DNA of 64,000 nt from Brevibacillus fluminis (GTDB taxonomy: Bacteria; Bacillota; Bacilli; Brevibacillales; Brevibacillaceae): positions 1-64,000 of the forward strand of contig NZ_RHHQ01000008.1 in assembly GCF_003710825.1 (NCBI RefSeq), written 5' to 3'. The stretch's first letter is position 1. Every line of letters begins with the position of its first letter. The position numbers were made by a program, and so were the translations under genes. Shown here one piece after another: positions 41,271-49,192 of the stretch. The notes under the pieces are model-generated. The model was not told where the DNA came from. It saw only the letters and a list, made by a program, of their open reading frames with translations, and ran no database searches.

Positions 41271-42704
41271 TCAGGAAGCCTTTTTGTAATAGCCTCCTTT
41301 TTTAGCCGGGACGTTTACCAGTTTTGTCACCAAATAATAGCTAACACCAGCGAATACAAGAGAGGGAATCGACGCTGTCGTATACTTAAAAAAGCTACTG
41401 GAAACGTACGTAACGGGATTTAATAAATACAAATAGGTAACGACGCCTACAACCACACCGACTAACGATGCAGGATTGATGCCCCCCCAAAAATAGTAGG
41501 GAGATCCAACCGATTTATCGAACAATCCTTGCACATCCAGCTTCTGCCGCCGCAAGATGAGGTTATCGACAATTTGAATGCCGACGACAGGCGCGAAGAG
41601 AACACCAAGGAATGCGAGAAAGACAGGAACTTTATCGATAAAAAGGACCGGAAAAAATATGCTGATCAGCGCGACCGGCAAAAACACAAGCAGCGTTGTC
41701 TGGTTCCAGGAAATCTTTTTTTGCACAAAAGACAATTGGCGCAATCCGATTGCAGTTGCATATCCTCCTGTGACTGCTGTTCCAACGTTCGCTGCCCCTA
41801 AGCCGATCAATACGATAATCCCGATTCCCGCCCCGCCAATTTCAACAATCCATTGAGCGGGATCTGATTTTCCAGTCGCCAATGCTGCGTAGAGACCGAT
41901 CAGACTAATAATCCCGATCGGCAGCCCCATCGCAAGCATCGTAGGCCAGATCGAATCTTTTGCCCTTGGGACCATCCGTACCATGCTGCCAGTATATGGC
42001 CAATAAGAGAGTACACTTGCGATCAATATTTCTACACCTACCGTATAGTTCCAGAGTTGATCATCGGAAGGAGCCATCGGTTTACTACTAAAGATGGTGG
42101 CGAGTCCAATTTTGGTTACCAGCAAGTACAGCATGATGACGCTTACAATAAGAACAAATAGCGAAATAAAAAATGAATACTTGCGCAGTGCTGCAGCACC
42201 GCCACGCAATAACAGCCAGCTGATTGCCACCGCAGTCAATGTGCCGATCGTTGATACAAATCCTATCTGGGACTCATCAATCACATGCATGGCGAGTAAA
42301 ATTTGCGCGACCCCGCTGCCAAACAAAATGAGCAGCAAACAATTCCAACCGATTATCGAGACATATTGCAAAAAGATCGAAAACAGCGTTCCTTTCGTGC
42401 CGAACAAAGGAGTGCTTGAAACCGTCGATTCAATTCCATATTTGGTACAGGGCGGAATTGTCGCTAGTACAATTAAGAATATTCCGATTAAACTTCCCGC
42501 TATCATGGCTGCCGTTCCTAGCGTTGCGTTTAAGTAATACGCGACTGCGCCTCCAATCGGATAACTCCAGGTGGCGATCCCGACTGTAAGGGCTGCCCAT
42601 GTTAAAGCGATCGAACTCCACGTACGTTCATGCCTGAGCAAGGGCCAGCTTTCTTTCTCCACCTCTAAATCGATCAGATTGTTCGCTTTGTGATTCTTAC
42701 CCAT
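41271..42704 (-). CDS. NCS1-family permease (cytosine/purine/allantoin-type transporter)
   Basis: 477 residues, 12 predicted membrane spans. The first helix region WAALTVGIATWSYPIGGAV and the GGYATAIGLRQLSF segment are typical of the nucleobase:cation symporter-1 family, which also transports hydantoins, allantoin and vitamins. It is probably the uptake system for the substrate of the neighbouring oxidative operon. First gene of its operon, under a -24/-12 promoter with two upstream GAAC-N7-GCATC sites. Confidence 0.88.
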   Translation of the reverse strand: MGKNHKANNLIDLEVEKESWPLLRHERTWSSIALTWAALTVGIATWSYPIGGAVAYYLNATLGTAAMIAGSLIGIFLIVLATIPPCTKYGIESTVSSTPLFGTKGTLFSIFLQYVSIIGWNCLLLILFGSGVAQILLAMHVIDESQIGFVSTIGTLTAVAISWLLLRGGAAALRKYSFFISLFVLIVSVIMLYLLVTKIGLATIFSSKPMAPSDDQLWNYTVGVEILIASVLSYWPYTGSMVRMVPRAKDSIWPTMLAMGLPIGIISLIGLYAALATGKSDPAQWIVEIGGAGIGIIVLIGLGAANVGTAVTGGYATAIGLRQLSFVQKKISWNQTTLLVFLPVALISIFFPVLFIDKVPVFLAFLGVLFAPVVGIQIVDNLILRRQKLDVQGLFDKSVGSPYYFWGGINPASLVGVVVGVVTYLYLLNPVTYVSSSFFKYTTASIPSLVFAGVSYYLVTKLVNVPAKKGGYYKKAS

Positions 42705-42737
42705 AATCTCCCCCCCTTTCGATTACACTTTCCTATT

Positions 42738-42754
42738 TGCATGAATCGCGCCAA
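42738..42754 (-). promoter_or_regulatory. sigma-54 promoter of the NCS1 permease operon
   Basis: Minus strand TTGGCGCGATTCATGCA: GG (42752-42751) and GC (42740-42739) 10 bp apart, close in sequence to the etfA promoter. Confidence 0.8.
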
Positions 42755-42815
42755 CAGTAAAAGACCACGAAGATCGGGAAAAAGAACGAGCGATTCAGAC
42801 TCCACTCTACAAAAT

Positions 42816-42831
42816 GAACACATTTTGCATC
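42816..42831 (+). promoter_or_regulatory. candidate enhancer site 4 (GAAC-N7-GCATC)
   Basis: GAACACATTTTGCATC, identical to site 1 although 4 kb away. About 90-100 bp upstream of the permease operon start. Confidence 0.65.
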
Positions 42832-42892
42832 GATCATTTCTCAATATCCGCTCGAAATTACCGCAAGTCACGATCGTTAAGACGCAGAGGTT

Positions 42893-42908
42893 GAACACGT
42901 TTCGCATC
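42893..42908 (+). promoter_or_regulatory. candidate enhancer site 5 (GAAC-N7-GCATC)
   Basis: GAACACGTTTCGCATC, 14 of 16 identical to sites 1 and 4, 77 bp from site 4. Confidence 0.6.
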
Positions 42909-42963
42909 ACCCTCTGCACAAACGCATCGGTTTCTCACACAAAAAACGATTTGGCCAAATGAA

Positions 42964-43004
42964 AGGGCTGCCCCTTCGCCATTTCATGACGTTGGGACAA
43001 CCCC
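42964..43004 (-). terminator. minus-strand terminator downstream of the intron
   Basis: Minus strand GGGTTGTCCC pairs fully with GGGCAGCCC-type sequence using G-U pairs, then TTTC. It may be a second, pre-existing terminator of the small membrane-protein gene. Confidence 0.5.
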
Positions 43005-43021
43005 TCGCATTTTTATCTGTA

Positions 43022-44910
43022 ATCGAGTAGGAGGGGGTGACTAACCCCCGTCCTCTCACACCACCGTACGTACCGTTCGGTATACGGCGGTTCATTAAGC
43101 TTGACGAATGACAGAATATCGTTGTACTAAGCTTTTCAGCCCTTGTTGTTGCCAATATGCAACTCCGAGGGCTTTGTGTATTTGAGGAGTCTTTGTGGTA
43201 CGCCATTCACCCTTTCGGGTGTTTGCAATTTCTATTGCTTGGACGTGCGATAAACCCAGAAAGCGAAGTTCTCGATATCGGGTTCGTACTCGCTTCCACT
43301 GAGACCACAAGCAAAGTCGAAGTCTGCGTCGTATCCATTCTTCGATGGATTGTAGGATTTTCTTTGCATCCGCAAGGGCGAAATATCCGATCCATCCCAT
43401 GAGATACTGGTTTAACTTCTGAATCCTTTCATCCATAGAGATGCTCCATATCGGGTTTGTAATGAAACGGATTTTCTCTTTTAACTTCAGAAGTGATTTT
43501 GGATGAAGCCGAATCCTTACTTGCTTTGCACTAGTGAAACTGAAACCGAGGAACTTACGTTTCCAAGGTCGATCCACTGCACTTTTCTGCTCATTTACTT
43601 TTAGCTTAAGTACCTTCTCCAAATAGTTTTGAATACTCTCTTTTACCCGTTCTCCCGCCCGCTTTGATTTCACGTAGATGTTGCTATCGTCTGCGTATCG
43701 ACAAAAGCGATGCCCTCTCTTTTCCAGTTCTTTATCCAAGTCGTCAAGCAGGATGTTCGCCAATAACGGACTAAGCGGGCCTCCTTGTGGTGTGCCCTCT
43801 ACTGCCGAAAGGCAGATACCGTTAACCGTGATGCCTGCTTGTAAGTATGCGCGAATAAGCTTCAACAAAGCTTTATCTTGTACTTTCCGAGCAACCCGAC
43901 TCATTAAAGTATCGTGATTTACCCGATCGAAGAATTTCTCTAAGTCCATATCCACGACAAAGCGATATCCTTCGGAAATATAAGATTGTGCTTGTCTCAT
44001 GGCGTCATGCGCACTTCGATTCGGTCGGAATCCGAAACTTGATTCTGAAAAATGCGGGTCAAAGATTGGGGTAAGGACTTGGAGAATGGCTTGCTGAATG
44101 AAACGGTCTACCACAGTGGGAATACCTAATAACCTTACTCCTCCGTCAGTTTTCGGGATTTCGACTCTGCGGACAGGGGAAGGTTTATAGGTTCCTTTCA
44201 TAATCTGTTCTTTAATGGTTAACCAGTGTTCACGGATATAATCGCGCAGTTGTTCGGTTGAAACACCGTCGATTCCCGCCGATCCTTTGTTTCTTTCCAC
44301 TCTTTCGAGTGCCACTAATAGATTTTCCCGTGATAGGACTTTACCCAACAATTCCATGACGATACCCTTTCCTTCGCACACATCCTTCTAGTCTTGCCGG
44401 ACAATACTCGGCCCTTTCCTGTACCCTCAGGGCTTCACCCTTATTCTCCAAGAGTAGATCCTTACGGAATTCTGCTTCACAGTATTATCACGAAAGTGAT
44501 TAGTGGATGTGTTGACTTAATGTTCAGCCCTTCCCCGTTCAAGCGTCCTTTACTTGGGTACTATGGCTTCTGCTGACTTCTGCATGTTCAACGACTCCTT
44601 ACAGAGACGGTTACCAACATTTGAAGGCACTTCATGCAGACCTCCCCAGGTAAGAACGATAGCTTTCATCCCATGTACCTGTCTAATTTACTGCTATACC
44701 CCTTGGCTGTATTGGACTTCGTTTTGTTTAGCAAACTCGTCCGAGTACAACAGCCTCAAATTAGATTCGTGTACCTCAGGTCGGGACTTTGCCGCCGGCT
44801 TCCTTCAGATTCCACCTCGCGATGGACACCCTTGCCTTGGGCTAACGGTTGGTACAGCCAACCCCCGTTCGGGACTTACACCCTAGAGCTATCGCCCATG
44901 CTGGGCGCAC
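43022..44910 (-). mobile_element. group II intron, bacterial class C
   Basis: 1,889 bp. The 5' end GTGCGCCCAGCATGGGC (44910 leftward) is the conserved group II start. Domain V (about 43091-43060) folds as ACCGCCGTA/TACGGTGGT around ACCGAACGGT, with the CGC triad of class C. Domain VI follows (GGGGG/CCCCC stem), and the 3' end CTACTCGAT is at 43022. The reverse transcriptase gene is in domain IV. The insertion lies immediately after an intrinsic terminator hairpin, the normal class C target. The 3' boundary could be off by a base. Confidence 0.92.
43095..44357 (-). CDS. ltrA: group II intron reverse transcriptase/maturase
   Basis: 420 residues. Reverse transcriptase blocks with catalytic YADD at 221-224, GTPQGGPLSPLLANILL before it, and a maturase/thumb region with a WIGYF segment. 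There is no C-terminal HNH endonuclease domain, as expected for class C. It helps intron splicing and, by reverse transcription, retrohoming. The reading frame is intact, so the element may be active. The start MELLGKVLSREN matches family N-termini, with AAGGAAAGG upstream. Confidence 0.95.
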   Translation of the reverse strand: MELLGKVLSRENLLVALERVERNKGSAGIDGVSTEQLRDYIREHWLTIKEQIMKGTYKPSPVRRVEIPKTDGGVRLLGIPTVVDRFIQQAILQVLTPIFDPHFSESSFGFRPNRSAHDAMRQAQSYISEGYRFVVDMDLEKFFDRVNHDTLMSRVARKVQDKALLKLIRAYLQAGITVNGICLSAVEGTPQGGPLSPLLANILLDDLDKELEKRGHRFCRYADDSNIYVKSKRAGERVKESIQNYLEKVLKLKVNEQKSAVDRPWKRKFLGFSFTSAKQVRIRLHPKSLLKLKEKIRFITNPIWSISMDERIQKLNQYLMGWIGYFALADAKKILQSIEEWIRRRLRLCLWSQWKRVRTRYRELRFLGLSHVQAIEIANTRKGEWRTTKTPQIHKALGVAYWQQQGLKSLVQRYSVIRQA

Positions 44911-44946
44911 TAAAAAAACTGCCAGCCGCAAATAGCAGTTGGCAGT
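44911..44946 (-). terminator. intrinsic terminator used as intron target
   Basis: Minus strand ACTGCCA/TGGCAGT stem, then TTTTTTT and A directly at the intron 5' end. It belongs to the small membrane-protein gene. Confidence 0.85.
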
Positions 44947-45003
44947 CTGTGCGAATAAGATGAATGAAACCGTTGGCTTACCGCGTTCTTGCTTTCACCG
45001 CGT

Positions 45004-45252
45004 TTAGCTGGATTGCTTGCGCAGAAGTCCCCATAGCCAGTTAAACACGACACCGCCGATAATCCCCGCAATCACATTAAAGCCAGCCAGCATCCACGCC
45101 CAATCACCCAACAGGAAATCACCCAGCCAAGTACCGACGAGGGTGGCAATCAGGGATGCCCACCACATGTCTTTTTGGCCGGTCAACCAGGTGTTCATGA
45201 CAATCCATACCACAATGCCCACGACAGCCCAGACGACCCAGAACATCTTCAT
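45004..45252 (-). CDS. YeaQ/YmgE (transglycosylase-associated)-like small membrane protein
   Basis: 82 residues with two to three membrane spans (about 4-22, 31-50, 53-76) and Gly-rich GFNVIAGIIGGVVFNWLW near the end, as in the GlsB/YeaQ/YmgE stress-envelope family. Function unknown. ATG 45252 follows AAGGAAAGG. Its terminator is interrupted just downstream by the group II intron, which leaves the hairpin itself whole. Confidence 0.65.
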   Translation of the reverse strand: MKMFWVVWAVVGIVVWIVMNTWLTGQKDMWWASLIATLVGTWLGDFLLGDWAWMLAGFNVIAGIIGGVVFNWLWGLLRKQSS

Positions 45253-45389
45253 GCACTTCCTTTCCTTTTGATAGCGATTACATTGATGCAGGTCTATCTT
45301 GCCTCCTGCTTACTACCATCTTATGACGGCCGAGCAAATATGTGACTGCATGTTAGCCTTGTCTGCCGATTCGCTGCCATACCCAAATC

Positions 45390-45422
45390 AAAAAAAGCCA
45401 GCCCGTTTGAAACGGACTGGCC
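45390..45422 (-). terminator. intrinsic terminator of the SPFH gene
   Basis: GCCAGTCCGTTT/AAACGGGCTGGC stem (one wobble) and seven T on the minus strand. Confidence 0.85.
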
Positions 45423-45445
45423 GGGGTGAATCATGTTACCCTTCC

Positions 45446-46279
45446 TTATTTTTGCCCAACGTTGATGAACGGTGTTGCCCCTCCTGTCACACTCGGCAGT
45501 TTGCCGTCCCATTTACGGATCGCTTCGAGCTGCGCTTCAATTTGTCTCAGCTGGATCAGCTCTGGCGTTACCTCTTGCTTTTGCAGGCGAAGAGCTTCCG
45601 CCTGGGCCTGCGCTTTCGTAATTTCCTGTTCTTTCTCGATTTTGATCCGTTCAAGATCGAGCTTGGATTTCAACGCTTGCTGCTCAGCCACCTGTTTGGC
45701 TTCAATCGCTTTATTGTATTCTTCACTGAAGTTGAATTCGCGAATGTTGATCTCATCCAAAAGAATGTGATAAGCGGACAGCTTTTGGTTCAAGACTTCC
45801 TTTACTTTAGCACTTACTTCCGGACGCTTGGAAATCAATTCCTCCGCTGTATATTGCGCCGTTACCGCTTTAAGCGATTCGGCGATGGCGGGATCCACAA
45901 TCCGCCCGACGTAATCAATGCCCACCTGCTGATACAGTTTGTTAGCGAAGTTCCCATCAATATGGTAGTTCACGGCGATCGTGGTCGAAACCGTTTGCAA
46001 ATCGCGCGAAGCGGACGTTTGGCTGGATTCTGCTTTTTGCACCCGCACTTCCATCGGGATGACGTTTTGGATAAAAGGCATTTTGAAATGCAGCCCTTCA
46101 TCGAATACTTTGTCCTGGACTGCGCCAAGCTGAAGTACGACCCCACGGTTTCCGGCCTGGATAATGGTAAAGGATTCGAACGATAATGCGGCAATCAGGA
46201 TGACGACGATAATAGCTACAATGGTTTTGATCCCGCCACCAAAGCGGGTAGGCATTTTCGTCACGTTCGGTTCACTCAT
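45446..46279 (-). CDS. SPFH/prohibitin-family membrane protein
   Basis: 277 residues. One N-terminal membrane anchor (about 18-36), a prohibitin-type SPFH domain (about 38-200, with NRGVVLQLGAVQDKVFDEGLHFKMPFIQ), and a charged coiled coil (about 190-245). Such proteins form large oligomeric rings on the membrane. ATG 46279 follows AAGGGAG. Repeat copy 3 lies about 65 bp upstream of the start codon, within the probable leader. Confidence 0.88.
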   Translation of the reverse strand: MSEPNVTKMPTRFGGGIKTIVAIIVVILIAALSFESFTIIQAGNRGVVLQLGAVQDKVFDEGLHFKMPFIQNVIPMEVRVQKAESSQTSASRDLQTVSTTIAVNYHIDGNFANKLYQQVGIDYVGRIVDPAIAESLKAVTAQYTAEELISKRPEVSAKVKEVLNQKLSAYHILLDEINIREFNFSEEYNKAIEAKQVAEQQALKSKLDLERIKIEKEQEITKAQAQAEALRLQKQEVTPELIQLRQIEAQLEAIRKWDGKLPSVTGGATPFINVGQK

Positions 46280-46343
46280 CTCATTCTCCCTTTCTCTTCT
46301 GAAGTTTACAAATATTCATACGTACTTATATCCGTTTGGTTTC

Positions 46344-46451
46344 ATAAGAAAAACTTCTTTCAGAAGTCCTTTCAAGAAGCAGATCCTTCGATCTGTGGAA
46401 GTTTTTATTCCGCTCCAGAATTTATAAGCGCGAGCACTTATAAATTCTTAT
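46344..46451 (+). repeat. dispersed structured repeat, copy 3 (108 bp, internally deleted)
   Basis: Same ends (ATAAGAA/TTCTTAT) and the same CAGATC/GATCTG and AATTTATAAG/CTTATAAATT stems as copy 2. It lacks about 40 bp between GTGGAAGTTTT and TTCCGCTCC, which removes one internal hairpin. Confidence 0.85.
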
Positions 46452-46506
46452 ACGATTAGAGAACCTGGCTTCGCCAATCTTTTGGCATAAGCCGCGGTAT
46501 CTGTAG

Positions 46507-46538
46507 AAAAAAAAGAGGCCCGACAAGGCATCGGGCCC
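46507..46538 (-). terminator. minus-strand terminator without an assigned gene
   Basis: GGCCCGA/TCGGGCC stem and eight T on the minus strand. A promoter-like pair (TTGAGA 46616-46611, TAGAAT 46594-46589, 16-bp spacer) about 50 bp upstream could make an RNA of about 75 nt. Confidence 0.6.
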
Positions 46539-46733
46539 AAATAAGGAAGTGTGGAGTGGAACATTCGAGTAGAACATCCATGTAATATATTCTAACATAT
46601 TAACAAAGTTTCTCAATCCATTTTTCTAATTTTTTCATTTTGAATGTCAGATTATATTACACAAACGTCACAACCTCATATTTCCACTTGATTCCGCAAA
46701 CAATAACACGTACGGCTTACAAACCTTTAGGGG

Positions 46734-47843
46734 GTGTCCCCGCTGATCACAAACCATACGATAAACGCCCGCCAGTTCATGATTCTCGTCACGCTGTACG
46801 GAATTGGCGACTCCATTTTATACATACCTGAAATGCTGGCCACAGACTCTGGTCAAGACGCATGGATTGCCTCCGGAATTGGGTTCATTGATTCATTCCT
46901 TTTCGCATACCTTTTCGGAAAGCTGGGCAGCCGCTTTGCAGGAGCAACCTTTATCCAATACAGCGAAATTTTATTGGGTAAATGGCTGGGGAAGCTGATT
47001 TCCGTCATCTTCATCCTGTTCATTTTCATCGATACCATCTTGATGCTGTATGAGATCGGCGATTTCTTGCTAACACAATTCATTCCGCGCACACCGATTC
47101 AGGCCATTATCATTATTTTTTTGTGCATTACGATGCAAGGAACGCGCGTCGGCGTTGGACCGCTCGTTCGCGCATCGGAAATTTTTATTCCTTGGGCCAC
47201 GATTCTGCTCATCATTTTAGGTGTCGCCCTTCTGCCGCAAATCAATGTGGACAGATTGTTTCCTATCTTCGAGCATGGCTTGTCCACACTGTGGAAAAGC
47301 AATGCGCAGCAAATTGGCTTCATGTCGGAGTTCGCCATCCTACTGATGATTTTCGCCAACATCGACCGCCCGCATCAAGGTACCAAAGCTTTTATCCTTG
47401 GGGCGTTGCTCAGCAATCTAGTCTTATTCGTCCTTACCTTACTCGCGATTTTGGTTTTGGGCGCCGAGCTTACGACTAAGCAAATCTATCCTGGTTTCAT
47501 TTTGGCCACTCGAATCGATGTCGGACATTTCTTCACTCGCCTTGAAGCAATGTTGGCAACCATTTGGTTTATCACGATTTTCGTCAAAACGACCATCTGC
47601 TTCTATGCGACCACCGTTGGAGTGACCCAGCTTTTGCAGCTTGATGATCACCGGTCGCTCATCCTGCCGCTCGGTGTACTGATGGTCCCTTGCACGCTTC
47701 TTTTCGTTCCCAACAACACCTATTACGAAGCGGTCATCTCGCCATTTTGGACGTATTACGCCTTTATCAACGGCGTTTTGCTGCCCTTGTTGCTCCTGTT
47801 GATCGCAATATTTTGGACCAGACGCCAGCGGCAAAATCTGTAA
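46734..47843 (+). CDS. endospore germination permease, GerAB family
   Basis: 369 residues, ten membrane spans, amino-acid/polyamine-type transporter fold of the Spore_permease family (ISARQF-like NARQFMILVTLYGIGDSILYIPE; MSEFAILLMIFANI). GerAB forms the germinant-binding part of GerA-type receptors in the spore inner membrane. No gerAA or gerAC gene is next to it, so it is an orphan B subunit or serves another role. GTG 46734 overlaps the AGGGGG sequence; CTG 46743 would have better spacing. The start is uncertain. Confidence 0.82.
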   Translation: MSPLITNHTINARQFMILVTLYGIGDSILYIPEMLATDSGQDAWIASGIGFIDSFLFAYLFGKLGSRFAGATFIQYSEILLGKWLGKLISVIFILFIFIDTILMLYEIGDFLLTQFIPRTPIQAIIIIFLCITMQGTRVGVGPLVRASEIFIPWATILLIILGVALLPQINVDRLFPIFEHGLSTLWKSNAQQIGFMSEFAILLMIFANIDRPHQGTKAFILGALLSNLVLFVLTLLAILVLGAELTTKQIYPGFILATRIDVGHFFTRLEAMLATIWFITIFVKTTICFYATTVGVTQLLQLDDHRSLILPLGVLMVPCTLLFVPNNTYYEAVISPFWTYYAFINGVLLPLLLLLIAIFWTRRQRQNL

Positions 47844-47915
47844 AGCCGGTAACGCCAACGCCCATTCCGTCATATTCCTATGGATAACGATCCATTCGGA
47901 AAGGTTGGGTTACGC

Positions 47916-48635
47916 ATGAAAGATACTTCGCTACCTATACCATTCGGCTCAATGTCGTCGGCAGCAGATGTGCCCACACGCGGTACTGTTTCTGTCAACG
48001 GAGAAGGAGTGGTAAACGCGCAGCCGGATATGGCGCTGGTCACATTAGGAGCCATCACGGAAAACAAGGACCTAACTGCGGCGCAGCAGGCCAATTCGGC
48101 TGCGATGACGTCAGTAATCAACGGGCTGCTGCAAATGGGCATCCCGAACGAAAACATCAAAACGGTGCAGTACACGATCGATCCTGTCTACGATTATCAA
48201 GACGGCAAGCAGCTGCTGCGGGGGTATCGGGTCACACATCTGCTGCAAGTCACCATCCCGCAAATTTCACTCGTCGGACAGATCGTGGATCAGGCCGTAA
48301 AGAACGGAGCGAATTCCGTTTCCAACATCCAATTTACCCTAGCCCATCCCGAGGCACGCTACAACGATGCATTGTCTTTGGCAATCCGCAATGCCCAGCA
48401 AAAAGCCTACACCATTTCGCAAACGATTGGCGCTCCAATCAATCTGCTACCGCAAAAAATACGCGAAACATCGCAAGGTACGCCGGTCCCTCTAGAACCC
48501 GTTGCCTATGCCAAAGTGGCAGCAGCAACCCCGATTGAAGCGGGCCAGCTGCAGGTAAAAGCAACGATCAACGCCCAGTTTTCCATCGAACCGACATCGG
48601 AATCTCACGTGTTTTCCAAATCAATTACATATTGA
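47916..48635 (+). CDS. SIMPL-domain (DUF541) protein
   Basis: 239 residues. The SIMPL domain has its typical GTVSVNGEGVVNAQPDMALVTLGAITENKD start and QYTIDPVYDYQDGKQLLRGYRVTHLLQVTI core. Many members are periplasmic or secreted, but no signal peptide is seen here. ATG 47916 has AAAGG upstream; the in-frame ATG 47880 has none. Function unknown. It follows gerAB by 72 bp on the same strand. Confidence 0.8.
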   Translation: MKDTSLPIPFGSMSSAADVPTRGTVSVNGEGVVNAQPDMALVTLGAITENKDLTAAQQANSAAMTSVINGLLQMGIPNENIKTVQYTIDPVYDYQDGKQLLRGYRVTHLLQVTIPQISLVGQIVDQAVKNGANSVSNIQFTLAHPEARYNDALSLAIRNAQQKAYTISQTIGAPINLLPQKIRETSQGTPVPLEPVAYAKVAAATPIEAGQLQVKATINAQFSIEPTSESHVFSKSITY

Positions 48636-48648
48636 TTTCACATTTCCC

Positions 48649-48670
48649 GCTTACACTTGTACTTGTAAGC
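48649..48670. repeat. short inverted repeat
   Basis: GCTTACA-CTTGTACT-TGTAAGC, 7-bp perfect arms, without a T run. Role unknown. Confidence 0.4.
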
Positions 48671-48714
48671 AGCCAAACGCTACTACCAACCATTCAATAT
48701 ACCCCCTCTAGTTA

Positions 48715-48745
48715 AGCGCCTTCGTTATGGAGGCGCTACTTTTCT
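48715..48745 (+). terminator. intrinsic terminator of the SIMPL gene
   Basis: AGCGCCT/AGGCGCT stem followed by ACTTTTCT. Confidence 0.7.
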
Positions 48746-48792
48746 GTTCATTTTGTCCCCAGATGTTTTGGTTAGGAGGATTTTCCTATTTT

Positions 48793-48820
48793 TTGTCGAA
48801 TAAACAATTAAATTGTCGAA
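48793..48820 (+). promoter_or_regulatory. tandem Spo0A boxes
   Basis: Two exact TTGTCGAA boxes at 48793-48800 and 48813-48820, 20 bp apart and in the same orientation, each extended to TTGTCGAATAAA. They lie 22-49 bp before the KTSC-like gene. Confidence 0.7.
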
Positions 48821-48841
48821 TAAATCTATCATTAAGTAGGG

Positions 48842-49108
48842 ATGAAGAACCAGATGAAGTTGTTTCAAAAACTATTTGCTTTGGAAGCGCCGCAAACAGG
48901 CGCACCGAATTATAAAGAGATCGACTCCGCCTGCATCAAGGAGACAGCTTACCAATTTCAGACCAAGACCATGTTTATCCGGTTGAAAAACGCGACGGAA
49001 AAACAATTTTTCGACGTGCCGCCACGCATTTACAACGCGCTTTTGAATTCAAATAATCCTGACCAGTTTTTTGAGTCATTCATTTCCCACCGCTACAATT
49101 CGCTCTAA
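48842..49108 (+). CDS. KTSC-domain-like small protein
   Basis: 88 residues. The C-terminal half, with FIRLKNATEKQFFDVPPRIYNALLNSNNPDQFFESFI, resembles the KTSC domain (a small RNA-binding-type fold found alone or at the end of lysyl-tRNA synthetases). The N-terminal part is unassigned. ATG 48842 abuts GTAGGG; ATG 48854 is possible. It is preceded by two Spo0A boxes, so expression is probably tied to the end of growth or sporulation. Confidence 0.6.
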   Translation: MKNQMKLFQKLFALEAPQTGAPNYKEIDSACIKETAYQFQTKTMFIRLKNATEKQFFDVPPRIYNALLNSNNPDQFFESFISHRYNSL

Positions 49109-49192
49109 TCAAAGGTAAGGCGTCTGATCATGCTCCGATCAGTCGCCCGCTCGCTCCTAATACACGTTTCTGCCTTCCCCCAACTTTTCCCG

